Shown in pieces: positions 17,579 through 25,203 of a stretch of 64,000 nucleotides of DNA. This stretch comes from Persephonella atlantica. Lineage in GTDB: Bacteria; Aquificota; Aquificia; Aquificales; Hydrogenothermaceae. Within the stretch, counting starts at the first letter, position 1, and the number at the start of each line of letters is the position of its first letter. The position numbers were made by a program, and so were the translations under genes. Under the pieces are notes generated by a model, which did not search any database, was not told the origin of the DNA, and saw only the letters and a program-made list of their open reading frames with translations. The stretch lies in assembly GCF_016617615.1 (NCBI RefSeq), contig NZ_JAACYA010000002.1:434001-498000 (forward strand). Direction: 5' to 3'.

Positions 17579-17983
17579 ATGGTTTTAATTGAGTGGAGTA
17601 AGGACTTGGAGCTGGGAATTCCAGAAATAGACAGACAGCACAGGAAACTTGTCGAAATGCTTAATGAATTTTATACAGAGTTAGAAAAAGGAGAAAAAGC
17701 AGAAGCTGTCAAACATTTTCTTGAAAACCTGGAAGAATACCTAAAGTACCATTTAGATTATGAAGAGAGATTTATGGAAGAGATAGGTTTTCCTGAAACA
17801 GAGAGCCACAAAAAGGTCCATCAGATGTTCAAAAAACTGTATACAGAGGAAAAGGAACGGTTCCTCAAAGGCGATGTAAAAGCTCTAAGGGAGCTTGTTG
17901 CATTCACATTTTCATGGCTTTTTTCCCACATTATGAAAACAGACAGGAAGTATGCAGACTATATAAACAACACAAAAAGCTGA
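17579..17983 (+). CDS. Bacteriohaemerythrin
   Basis: Four-helix di-iron oxygen-binding protein of 134 residues. Iron ligands are all visible: H in IPEIDRQH, H and E in YLKYHLDYEE (HxxxE), the pair in ESHKKVH (HxxxH) and the final HIMKTD (HxxxxD). Single-domain haemerythrins bind O2 reversibly in microaerophiles; storage or delivery to oxidases is inferred. It stands alone, in + orientation between the divergent tgt promoter region and convergent hisS (2-base gap), and starts with a GGGG-type ribosome site. Confidence 0.92.
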   Translation: MVLIEWSKDLELGIPEIDRQHRKLVEMLNEFYTELEKGEKAEAVKHFLENLEEYLKYHLDYEERFMEEIGFPETESHKKVHQMFKKLYTEEKERFLKGDVKALRELVAFTFSWLFSHIMKTDRKYADYINNTKS

Positions 17984-17985
17984 TT

Positions 17986-19218
17986 TTATACAACCTTTTC
18001 GACCAGAACATCTATCAGATTTTCAACATTATCAAACTGTTCCTGCTCACCGGTTTCCATATCCTTCAGTTCTGGCTTTTCTGACACAAAAACGACAAAT
18101 TCAGCACCTGTTTTATTTGCCAGTTTCATACGGGATTTCAGACTGCCCTCTTTGAGTACAAACTCTGTTTTTATCCCCTTTTCTCTCAGCTTTTCAGCCA
18201 CCTTTAAAGCATCTATGTTAAACTCTGAAACAACCGGTATAACAACAACAGGTTTTCTCTCTATCGGCAGATTTTCAACAAGAAGCATCAGTCTTTCTAT
18301 CCCTGCTGCAAAACCCAGTGCAGGAGTATCAGGACCTCCAAGCTGTTTAACCAGTGTATCGTATCTACCTCCAGCAGCAACCGTTCCCTGAGCTCCAATT
18401 TTGTCAGTTATAAACTCAAAAACAGTGTCTGTGTAGTAATCAAGTCCCCTCACAAGTCTTGGATTGAAAATATACTCAACACCAAGACCGTTAAGATACT
18501 CCTTCAACTTTTCAAATCTCTCAAGACTTTTATCTGACAAAAAGTCTATCAAGACAGGGGCTTCTCTAATAACCTCTCTACATGTTTCAACTTTACAGTC
18601 CAGAACCCTTAACGGATTTCTATCTATTCTTTTCCTGCAGTCTTCACACAGACTGTTTTCCACTTTCTTCAGATACTCCTTCAAAACCCTTACATACTCT
18701 TTTCTGCTTTCAAAATCTCCTAAGGTGTTGATCTCCAACCTCGCTTTTATACCTAAAGCATCAAGAATGTCCCTTACCATCTTTATCAGCTCTGCATCTG
18801 ATACAGGAGAATCAACACCAAAAATCTCTGCCCCAATCTGATGAAACTGCCTGTATCTACCAGCCTGAGGTCTTTCGTACCTGAACATTGCACCTTCGTA
18901 AAATAGCTTGTGGTATCCCCCTTTTGCATACAGCCTCTCTTCTATGAACGCCCTTACAGCAGATGCTGTTCCCTCAGGTCTAAGGGCAACCTTCCTTCCT
19001 CCCCTGTCCTCAAACACGTACATCTCTTTCTGTACAATATCTGTCTCTTCACCTACAGAGCGAATAAAAAGGGAAACATCTTCCACATAGGGAAGGATTA
19101 TCTCAGAAAAGTTATACAACTGAAAAATATCTCTTGCTGTATCAACAACATACCTGTATTTTTTTGCGTTTTCTCCATATATATCCTGAAAACCTCTCAC
19201 CTTTTTGATTTCTGACAA
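17986..19218 (-). CDS. hisS: HisS, histidyl-tRNA synthetase
   Basis: Class II synthetase of 410 residues. Motif 1 region RGFQDIYGENAKKY and FSEIILPYVED; motif 2 ALRPEGTASAVRAF; the histidine-specific RGLDYYTDTVFEF and motif 3 GGRYDTLVKQLGG...ALGFAAGIERLM; C-terminal anticodon-binding domain from about residue 320. A four-Cys cluster (SLCEDCRKR, LDCKVETC) lies in the insertion domain, as in other bacteria of this length class. Nothing unusual. Confidence 0.96.
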   Translation of the reverse strand: MSEIKKVRGFQDIYGENAKKYRYVVDTARDIFQLYNFSEIILPYVEDVSLFIRSVGEETDIVQKEMYVFEDRGGRKVALRPEGTASAVRAFIEERLYAKGGYHKLFYEGAMFRYERPQAGRYRQFHQIGAEIFGVDSPVSDAELIKMVRDILDALGIKARLEINTLGDFESRKEYVRVLKEYLKKVENSLCEDCRKRIDRNPLRVLDCKVETCREVIREAPVLIDFLSDKSLERFEKLKEYLNGLGVEYIFNPRLVRGLDYYTDTVFEFITDKIGAQGTVAAGGRYDTLVKQLGGPDTPALGFAAGIERLMLLVENLPIERKPVVVIPVVSEFNIDALKVAEKLREKGIKTEFVLKEGSLKSRMKLANKTGAEFVVFVSEKPELKDMETGEQEQFDNVENLIDVLVEKVV

Positions 19219-19242
19219 ATCATAACCTCCGTTTTTTTTACA

Positions 19243-19782
19243 TTATAAACCAATTGCTTTTTTAACTTTTGTATAACATCTTGAGCAAAAATAATAACTT
19301 TTTCTGTCTGTATCAACTATGGAGTTTGAAAAATACATGACACACTGGGGGTTATCACAATGTCCAAGACCAAGGGTATGTCCAATCTCGTGAACAGACT
19401 CCTTAACGACCCTATCCATAAAAACATCAAAGTTTTCCTGAAAACCGTAAAATCTGTTGTGCAGTCTGTATGTAGATATCACAGCCGTTTTTGTGTAGTA
19501 AGAAGCTATCCCAAATATAAAGTTCAGATCAGGTTCATAAAGATCATGGGAAACAATACCTAAAACAATACTCCTGTCCTCTTTAAATCTGAGCAGATCC
19601 CTCAAAAAATAACTACCCAGGAACTGCCCCCTTCCTCTGTCGTAACTTTCTTTTGGCACAGGAACTGGATTATTCCACTTTATCTCAAGGAAAAAAATTT
19701 CCCTTAATTTTTCTGTAAGAAACAATCTGTTTATGCTTTCCTCAGGGCTATACGGCTGTATAATAATTTTCCTTAAATTCAA
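19243..19782 (-). CDS. Archaemetzincin-type zinc metalloprotease
   Basis: Protein of 179 residues with the archaemetzincin signature HExxHxxGxxHCx4CxMx17CxxC: HEIGHTLGLGHC, DNPQCVM, and CSRC near the C-terminus. HExxH-x5-H binds the catalytic zinc, the four cysteines a structural zinc. No signal peptide, so cytoplasmic. The family is widespread in archaea and some eukaryotes but scattered in bacteria; substrates are unknown. It is downstream of no clear partner, 24 bases upstream of hisS on the same strand. Confidence 0.88.
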   Translation of the reverse strand: MNLRKIIIQPYSPEESINRLFLTEKLREIFFLEIKWNNPVPVPKESYDRGRGQFLGSYFLRDLLRFKEDRSIVLGIVSHDLYEPDLNFIFGIASYYTKTAVISTYRLHNRFYGFQENFDVFMDRVVKESVHEIGHTLGLGHCDNPQCVMYFSNSIVDTDRKSYYFCSRCYTKVKKAIGL

Positions 19783-19914
19783 CCAGTTACCCCCAGATTT
19801 TTATAAAATACAAAAATATATCTGGATATAAAATTTTCAAAAAATCTTTGATTTTTGTCAAAAAACCTTTTAAAATAAACCAAACAGTGTTTTACTTTTA
19901 TAAGAGGTGGGAAG

Positions 19915-20979
19915 ATGGAAAAGTTTAAACTGAAAGTTTTCAGATACGACCCAACCAGAGATACAGAACCTTACTACAAAACCTACGAACTTCCTGTTGA
20001 AAAAGGAATGACTGTTCTTGCAGCACTATTTAAAGCAAAAGAGGAGCAGGACCCGACCATATCATTCCGTTATAACTGCCGTGCTGCAATCTGTGGCTCA
20101 TGTGCAATGAGGATAAACGGTCATGCAACACTCGCATGTAAAGTTCAGATTACTCACCTCCTTGACAAATATCAGACAGATACGATAACTGTTGAACCTA
20201 TTGGGAATGTCAAACCTCTCAAAGACCTTATATACGATATGGACTGGCTTGTTGACAAACTAAAGAGGATAAAACCGTGGTTTATTCCAAAGGAAAAGCC
20301 ACCAGTCGATGGAACAGAATACAGACAAGATCCTTACGACCACCACAGGATAGATTTTGCATCAGACTGTATACTTTGCGCATCCTGTATGTCAGACTGT
20401 AACGCTCTCAAAGCAAACAAGGATTTTCTGGGACCAATGGTTCACTCCAAAGCATACAGATTTGCAGCAGACACAAGAGACGGAGCAAAAAAAGAGAGAA
20501 TAGAAGCTGTCTTAGAAGACCTCAATCTCGAGTGGTGTGTCAGATGTATGGAATGTACAACAAGATGTCCAAAAGAAGTTCAGCCTTACGAAAATATCAT
20601 CAGACTCAGAATAATGGCAGCAGAAGAAGGATACAAAACGCCTGGAGAAATACACGCTGAAATATTTGAGCAGGACATATACAACAGAGGACTGCTTAAT
20701 GAAATGCTCCTGCCCATGAGACAGGAAGGTATACTGGGAGCAATAAAGAGGGCTCCATTTGGGATAAAGATGATGCTGAAAGGAAAAGTAAACTATGCAG
20801 ACTTTTTTGGCGGTCATAAGATAAAAAGACTGGAAGAAGTCCAGAAAATATACAAAGCGGCAAAAGAGAAAGAAAAAGAAGTTAAAATCAAACTGCCTCA
20901 GATAATGGGTGTAATATATGAGGATAAAAGAAAAACAAGAAAAAGAGTTAACTATGCAGAAACTGGAGGTAACGAGTAA
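19915..20979 (+). CDS. sdhB: Succinate dehydrogenase/fumarate reductase Fe-S subunit
   Basis: Iron-sulfur subunit of 354 residues. The N-terminal [2Fe-2S] domain has YNCRAAICGSCAMRINGHATLAC; the C-terminal domain has two cluster motifs CILCASCMSDC and CVRCMECTTRCPKE. It is about 100 residues longer than E. coli SdhB, with a lysine-rich tail. The next gene (1-base overlap) encodes a CCG-domain protein, as in the archaeal-type (E-type) SQR/fumarate reductase and Aquificales enzymes. Likely works in the reductive TCA cycle as fumarate reductase. The flavoprotein subunit is not in the window. Confidence 0.88.
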   Translation: MEKFKLKVFRYDPTRDTEPYYKTYELPVEKGMTVLAALFKAKEEQDPTISFRYNCRAAICGSCAMRINGHATLACKVQITHLLDKYQTDTITVEPIGNVKPLKDLIYDMDWLVDKLKRIKPWFIPKEKPPVDGTEYRQDPYDHHRIDFASDCILCASCMSDCNALKANKDFLGPMVHSKAYRFAADTRDGAKKERIEAVLEDLNLEWCVRCMECTTRCPKEVQPYENIIRLRIMAAEEGYKTPGEIHAEIFEQDIYNRGLLNEMLLPMRQEGILGAIKRAPFGIKMMLKGKVNYADFFGGHKIKRLEEVQKIYKAAKEKEKEVKIKLPQIMGVIYEDKRKTRKRVNYAETGGNE

Positions 20980-21863
20980 TGGCGGAGCTTAAATATGCCT
21001 TTTATACAGGATGTTCAGCAAAAGGAGTAGCTCCTGAGCTGTATAATTCAACAAAATTAGTGGCAGAAAAATTAGGAATGGAGCTTATAGAGCTTGAAGC
21101 AGCAACCTGTTGTGGAGCAGGAGCAGTTCAGGAAAAAGATGAGTTTTTAGCCCTCACTATAAATGCAAGAAACCTTGCCCTTGCAGAAGAGCTGGGACTG
21201 GACCTGCTCACAATATGTAACACATGCACATTGATGCTTAGAGAGGCAAAGTTCAAGTTAGACAACGACCCTGAGCTGAAAGATGCAGTTAACCAAGTTC
21301 TTAAAGAAGCAGGTCTTGAGTACAAAGGAACATCAGAAGTAACCCATTTCCTGTGGGAAGTTATAGATGGTGTAGGTTTAGACAAACTGAAAGAGATGGT
21401 GGTAAGGCCACTTAAAGATTTTAATATTGCTCCATTTTATGGATGCCACATAATAAGACCTCCATATCTTATTGGTTATGAAGACCCTGACAATCCAAAA
21501 TCTATTGAGATGATAATTGAGGCTATTGGAGGAAACCCTGTTGACCATACAGCAAGGCTTGCATGTTGCGGTTTCCATTCATTCTGGTCAGCAGAAGACA
21601 AAGTTACACTGAAACTGACAGCAATGGATGCCCAGTCTGCCAAAGAAGAAAAGGCAGACTTTATGGTAACACCTTGTCCTCTCTGCCATACACAACTTGA
21701 CGCAATGCAGGAAGAGGCTGAAGAAAGAATCGGTATAAATATTGGAATGCCAGTCTTACATCTTCCGCAGATGATAGGTTTAGCCATAGGACTGAAACCA
21801 AAAGAGTTAGGTCTTGAAAAGCACGTTATATCTACAAAAGAAATAATTCAGAAAGTCGCCTGA
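20979..21863 (+). CDS. CCG-domain subunit (SdhE/HdrB-like)
   Basis: Protein of 294 residues with two cysteine-rich CCG domains: AATCCGAGA with GCSAK upstream and TICNTC, then FYGCHIIRP, RLACCGFHS and VTPCPLCHTQ. This is the HdrB/SdhE architecture that binds non-cubane [4Fe-4S] clusters or anchors E-type succinate:quinone oxidoreductase. It starts at the last base of the preceding sdhB stop, and both are followed by a terminator, so the two form a transcript. It could alternatively be a heterodisulfide-reductase B-like module, but the sdhB neighbour favours SdhE. Confidence 0.85.
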   Translation: MAELKYAFYTGCSAKGVAPELYNSTKLVAEKLGMELIELEAATCCGAGAVQEKDEFLALTINARNLALAEELGLDLLTICNTCTLMLREAKFKLDNDPELKDAVNQVLKEAGLEYKGTSEVTHFLWEVIDGVGLDKLKEMVVRPLKDFNIAPFYGCHIIRPPYLIGYEDPDNPKSIEMIIEAIGGNPVDHTARLACCGFHSFWSAEDKVTLKLTAMDAQSAKEEKADFMVTPCPLCHTQLDAMQEEAEERIGINIGMPVLHLPQMIGLAIGLKPKELGLEKHVISTKEIIQKVA

Positions 21864-21880
21864 GGGGATTCCCCCTCTTT
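21862..21880 (+). terminator. Terminator after the sdhB/sdhE pair
   Basis: GAGGGG-ATTC-CCCCTC (21862-21877) followed by TTTCTC, directly at the stop codon. The U tract is short but the stem is GC-rich. Confidence 0.65.
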
Positions 21881-21964
21881 CTCACATATATGATTTAGAT
21901 TATAAAAATCTGAAAACAGATATATAAAAATATTTGCATTAATAATCCTGTTTTATATATAATT

Positions 21965-21981
21965 AATATTATTCTAATATA
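21965..21981. promoter_or_regulatory. Putative ArsR operator
   Basis: AATATTA-TTC-TAATATA, a dyad with one mismatch, 30 bases ahead of the ArsR start codon in an AT-rich promoter region. This position is usual for autoregulation by ArsR/SmtB repressors. Prediction by eye. Confidence 0.4.
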
Positions 21982-22010
21982 TCAAAAACTAAATAAAGGT
22001 GGTGGGCGAT

Positions 22011-22325
22011 ATGAGTGAAGAAACTATGGTGGATCCAAAGGAAAAATGGAAGGATGAGGAGTTTTTAGAAGAAAATGCAGAACTTCTGAAAGCTCTGGCT
22101 CATCCTAACAGGCTTAAAATTATAGGATTTTTAAGTTCTGGAAAAAAATGTGTAAAACACATCTGGGAAGCGTTAGACCTGCCTCAACCAAACGTATCAC
22201 AGCACTTGTCTGTTCTGCGCAATAAGGGTATACTAGGGTATAAGAGACAGGGGTCTATTGTGTGCTACTATATTAAGAACAAAAAAGCACTGGAGATTTA
22301 CAAGCTACTACTAAAGGAGGAATAA
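22011..22325 (+). CDS. ArsR-family winged-helix repressor
   Basis: Dimeric wHTH regulator of 104 residues: ALAHPNRLKIIGFL, recognition region DLPQPNVSQHLSVLRNKGIL, wing YKRQGSIVCYYI. Two cysteines, one in SGKKCVKH before the recognition helices and one in the wing strand IVCYY, are the only ones and could form a thiol/persulfide switch like SqrR or BigR; metal-binding CxC is absent. I start at ATG 22011 (AAAGGTGG 8 bases before); an upstream GTG at 21999 lies inside that ribosome site. It precedes thioredoxin by 3 bases, so trxA is probably under its control. Confidence 0.88.
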   Translation: MSEETMVDPKEKWKDEEFLEENAELLKALAHPNRLKIIGFLSSGKKCVKHIWEALDLPQPNVSQHLSVLRNKGILGYKRQGSIVCYYIKNKKALEIYKLLLKEE

Positions 22326-22328
22326 AAT

Positions 22329-22646
22329 ATGGCTGGCAAAGTATGTATCGTTAACGAGTCAAACTGGGAACAGGAAGTACTGAACTCAGACCTGCCTGTA
22401 CTGGTTGATTTCTGGGCTCCATGGTGCGGACCTTGCAGACTTATAGCACCAGTAATAGAAGAATTAGCAGAAGAACTTGAAGGAAAAGCAAAAATCTGCA
22501 AGCTCAACACAGACGAAAACCCCAATATAGCTATGAAATACGGTATAAGAGCTATCCCTACAATTATGGTTTTCAAAAACGGTCAGGTTGTAGACACAAA
22601 AGTAGGTGTTCAACCTAAGGAAGTTCTAAAAAGTCTCCTGATTTAA
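22329..22646 (+). CDS. trxA: Thioredoxin
   Basis: Cytoplasmic thioredoxin of 105 residues with active site [14 protein letters not shown] and cis-Pro segment [13 protein letters not shown]. It begins 3 bases after the ArsR-family gene (which carries its AAAGGAGG) and ends 9 bases before lpxA. Co-transcription with a thiol-containing repressor suggests redox or sulfide-responsive expression. Confidence 0.93.
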   Translation: MAGKVCIVNESNWEQEVLNSDLPVLVDFWAPWCGPCRLIAPVIEELAEELEGKAKICKLNTDENPNIAMKYGIRAIPTIMVFKNGQVVDTKVGVQPKEVLKSLLI

Positions 22647-22655
22647 GGTGAATAG

Positions 22656-23453
22656 GTGAGCGTAGAGATACATCCAACAGCTATCGTATCAAAAAAAGCA
22701 GAACTGGGGCTAAACGTAAAAGTTGGCCCCTTTTCCATCATTGAGGACAACGTAACAATCGGAGATAACACAGAGATATCATCCAATGTAAAGATCAAAG
22801 ATTTCACAACAATAGGTTCCAACTGCCGTATCTCTGAAGGTGCAGTAATAGGCGGAATTCCGCAACACTTAGGTTTTAAAGGAGAAGAAACTTACGTTCA
22901 CATTGGAAACAACGTAATAATCAGAGAATATGTTACCATCCACAGAGGAACATCCTTTGATGACGGAATAACAAGGGTTGGAGACAATACTTACCTTATG
23001 GCTTACGTTCATATAGCACATGACTGTAAGGTGGGTCACGACACCATACTTGCCAATGCTGTAACACTTGCTGGACATGTAAAGATAGGAAATTATGTTT
23101 TTATTGGAGGACTAACCCCCATCCATCAGTTTTGCAGGATAGGGGATTATGCAATGGTAGGAGGAGCGTCAGCTGTAGACAAAGATATTCCTCCATTTAC
23201 AAGAGCATCAAAAAATCATGCAATGCTTTATGGACTGAACCTCATAGGGCTCAAAAGAAGAGGCTTCACATCTGAACAGATAAAACTCCTGAAAGAAGCA
23301 TACAGAATACTTTTCAGAAAATCTCCCACATTAGAAGAAGGGATAAAAGAGATCCAAGAAAAACTGCCTGTAACACCAGAAATACAGAAACTAATTGACT
23401 TTGTTAGAACTTCCAAGAGGGGCATAGCTCCAGAAGCATCAAAAAGGAAATGA
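22656..23453 (+). CDS. lpxA: LpxA, UDP-GlcNAc O-acyltransferase
   Basis: First enzyme of lipid A synthesis, 265 residues. The N-terminal two thirds is a left-handed beta helix of hexapeptide repeats (EIHPTAIVSKKAELG, VKVGPFSIIED and on); the catalytic His is in YVHIAHDCKVGHD, and the C-terminal helical domain begins near residue 190. The start is GTG with AATAGG upstream; no in-frame ATG exists at the family N-terminus. Its end overlaps lpxI by 4 bases. Indicates a lipid A-containing outer membrane. Confidence 0.95.
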   Translation: MSVEIHPTAIVSKKAELGLNVKVGPFSIIEDNVTIGDNTEISSNVKIKDFTTIGSNCRISEGAVIGGIPQHLGFKGEETYVHIGNNVIIREYVTIHRGTSFDDGITRVGDNTYLMAYVHIAHDCKVGHDTILANAVTLAGHVKIGNYVFIGGLTPIHQFCRIGDYAMVGGASAVDKDIPPFTRASKNHAMLYGLNLIGLKRRGFTSEQIKLLKEAYRILFRKSPTLEEGIKEIQEKLPVTPEIQKLIDFVRTSKRGIAPEASKRK

Positions 23454-24259
23454 AAAAAATCGGTCTTATAGCAGGAGCAGGAGAGCTACCTGTCGAATTT
23501 GCAAAATCTGCCTGGGAAAAGAATGAAAATCTAATTGTCTACGGAATTAAAGGTATAACAGACAAAAAAATTCAAAGTATTGCTCCAACAAAATGGCTAT
23601 ATCTTGGTCAGGCACAAAAACTGATTGATACAATGAGACAAGACCAGATTACTGATGTTGTTATGCTTGGGAAAATTGAACATTACCATTTACTAACCTC
23701 CATCCACAGATTTGACAGGAGAGCAAGGGAATTTTTCAGCAGTCTGATTGACAAAAGAGCAAAATCCATATTGGAAGCGGTTTTAAAAGAGTTAGAAAAA
23801 GAAGGATTTTGTCCCATTGACCCTTCCCCTTACCTCTCCTCTCTCCTTGCTCCGGAGGGAGTTATAGCAGGAGAAAATCCTCCACAGCATCTTATGGAAG
23901 ACGCTCTTTTTGGGCTGAAGATAGCAAAGGAAATTGCTCAGCTGGACATAGGACAGACTGTTGTTGTGAAAGACAAAATTGTTATTGCCGTTGAAGGATT
24001 AGAAGGAACGGATAAATGTATTATAAGAGGAGGAGAACTTGGGGGAGAAGGAACAGTTGTGTGTAAAGTGGCAAGGAAAAATCAGGACATGAGATACGAT
24101 GTTCCTGTTATAGGCGTAAAAACGTTAAAAAGTATGAAAAAAGCAAAGGCAAAACTGCTGGCTGTTGAAGCGGGAAAGACATTTGTTCTGGAAAACAACC
24201 AGCTTAAAAAGTTAGCCAGCAAATCAGGGATTTCTATCGTAGGAGTCAAGATAGATTAA
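23450..24259 (+). CDS. lpxI: LpxI, UDP-2,3-diacylglucosamine pyrophosphatase
   Basis: Protein of 269 residues of the LpxI (DUF1009) family, which replaces LpxH in many bacteria to form lipid X. N-terminal IGLIAGAGELPVEFAKSA, MLGKIEH, and C-terminal catalytic-domain segments VVVKDKIVIAVEGLEGTD, RGGELGGEGTVVCKVARKNQDMRYDVPVIG. Start ATGA overlaps the stop of lpxA, so the two steps of lipid A synthesis are translationally coupled. Confidence 0.92.
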   Translation: MKKIGLIAGAGELPVEFAKSAWEKNENLIVYGIKGITDKKIQSIAPTKWLYLGQAQKLIDTMRQDQITDVVMLGKIEHYHLLTSIHRFDRRAREFFSSLIDKRAKSILEAVLKELEKEGFCPIDPSPYLSSLLAPEGVIAGENPPQHLMEDALFGLKIAKEIAQLDIGQTVVVKDKIVIAVEGLEGTDKCIIRGGELGGEGTVVCKVARKNQDMRYDVPVIGVKTLKSMKKAKAKLLAVEAGKTFVLENNQLKKLASKSGISIVGVKID

Positions 24260-24279
24260 AAATATCCGACCAGTTTATT

Positions 24280-24786
24280 ATGGATGATGGGAAAAATAAA
24301 AACTTATTTGAGGAGATATTTAGATATATCAGAAAACTATCAGGTTATAATCTGACTTTATCTCCGAAAGAGATAAACATTCTTGAAGAAGCCATTAAGA
24401 AAGGTATCTCTGTAGATGCTATAAAAAAGCTGATAAAGGAAGAGATAAAAAAGTATCCACCAGAAAAAAGAAAAAAGTTTACTCTCCTGTTTTTAGAAGA
24501 AAAGATAAAAAACATAAAAAGAACAAAACAAAAAACATCCAAAAGCATTTCCAGCAGCAAACTAAAAAATGTTCCTAAAGAGCTGAAAAAAATAGCTGAA
24601 GAAAACATCACCATCAACCACATATGGAAAAATCTTACAGAAGAAGAAAAAAAAGAGATAATAAAAACAGCAATAGAAAAGATGAAAAAAGGTTTTATAT
24701 TAACAAATATAGACAAGGAAAAAGTTCTGCGTTCAATAATCAGAAATATTATAAAGGAAAGATACATAAATGGAGGGAACAAATGA
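24280..24786 (+). CDS. Highly charged protein of unknown function
   Basis: 168 residues, Lys/Glu/Ile rich, without Cys, signal peptide or membrane segment; mostly predicted alpha helix. Residues 1-75 contain LSPKEINILEEAIKKGIS and IKKYPPEKRKKFTLLFLEEKIK, which look like a helical DNA- or protein-binding module; residues 110-168 form another helix-rich block (WKNLTEEEKKEIIKTAIEKM). I do not recognise a family. It follows lpxI by 20 bases and overlaps the next gene by 4, so it is in the lpx operon by position. Confidence 0.6.
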   Translation: MDDGKNKNLFEEIFRYIRKLSGYNLTLSPKEINILEEAIKKGISVDAIKKLIKEEIKKYPPEKRKKFTLLFLEEKIKNIKRTKQKTSKSISSSKLKNVPKELKKIAEENITINHIWKNLTEEEKKEIIKTAIEKMKKGFILTNIDKEKVLRSIIRNIIKERYINGGNK

Positions 24787-25097
24787 AAAAGATAGATGAT
24801 CTTAAAAAGTTTACCCTTGAAATAGTAAAGAAAGAATTTCCAGAATTTAAACACGGATGTCTTATGATTTATCAGCTTGGAAAAGAACACCTCCTTATCG
24901 AACTGTTTGATCAGGATGACAAAAAAGCCGGTGAGCTGGTTATAAATCTCAAGGAAAATAAAATATACAAAAACGGCTCAGGATATACAATCAGGATAGA
25001 AGGAACACCTAAAGGTATGATTAGATACTACTTGGCAGAAGGAAACAGAAGATTAGAAGGAAAAGCTGAAAGTCTGTATCCCTGTCTCCCAGTATAA
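24783..25097 (+). CDS. Small protein of unknown function
   Basis: 104 residues starting at an ATG that overlaps the preceding stop (ATGA, with GGAGGG upstream); the frame stays open further upstream but that part shadows the neighbour. An N-terminal helix (DDLKKFTLEIVKKEF) is followed by a beta-rich stretch (CLMIYQLGKEHLLIELFDQDDKKAGELVI) and a final GMIRYYLAEGNRRLE. Not recognised; soluble, no motifs. Last gene before tRNA-Leu. Confidence 0.6.
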   Translation: MKKIDDLKKFTLEIVKKEFPEFKHGCLMIYQLGKEHLLIELFDQDDKKAGELVINLKENKIYKNGSGYTIRIEGTPKGMIRYYLAEGNRRLEGKAESLYPCLPV

Positions 25098-25118
25098 TCT
25101 GGTAAAATATATCTATAT

Positions 25119-25202
25119 GCCGAAGTGGCGGAATTGGCAGACGCGGGGGACTCAAAATCCCCTGCCCGTAAGGGCGTGCGGGTTCGACTCCCGCCTTCGG
25201 CA
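25119..25202 (+). tRNA. tRNA-Leu (CAA)
   Basis: 84-base class II tRNA. Acceptor GCCGAAG pairs with CTTCGGC, discriminator A at 25202. Anticodon stem GGGGA/TCCCC closes loop CTCAAAA, anticodon CAA at 25153-25155 (reads UUG). Long variable arm TGCCCGTAAGGGCG, T arm GCGGGTTCGACTCCCGC. CCA is not encoded. It lies 21 bases past the preceding stop and ends against convergent hypF. Confidence 0.97.
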
Positions 25203-25203
25203 T

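Noticed and set aside
24345-24890. Frame of 181 codons on the minus strand rich in Phe and Ser
   Set aside because: Antisense of the Lys/Glu-rich gene pair; Phe/Ser richness is the expected complement of AAA/GAA codons.
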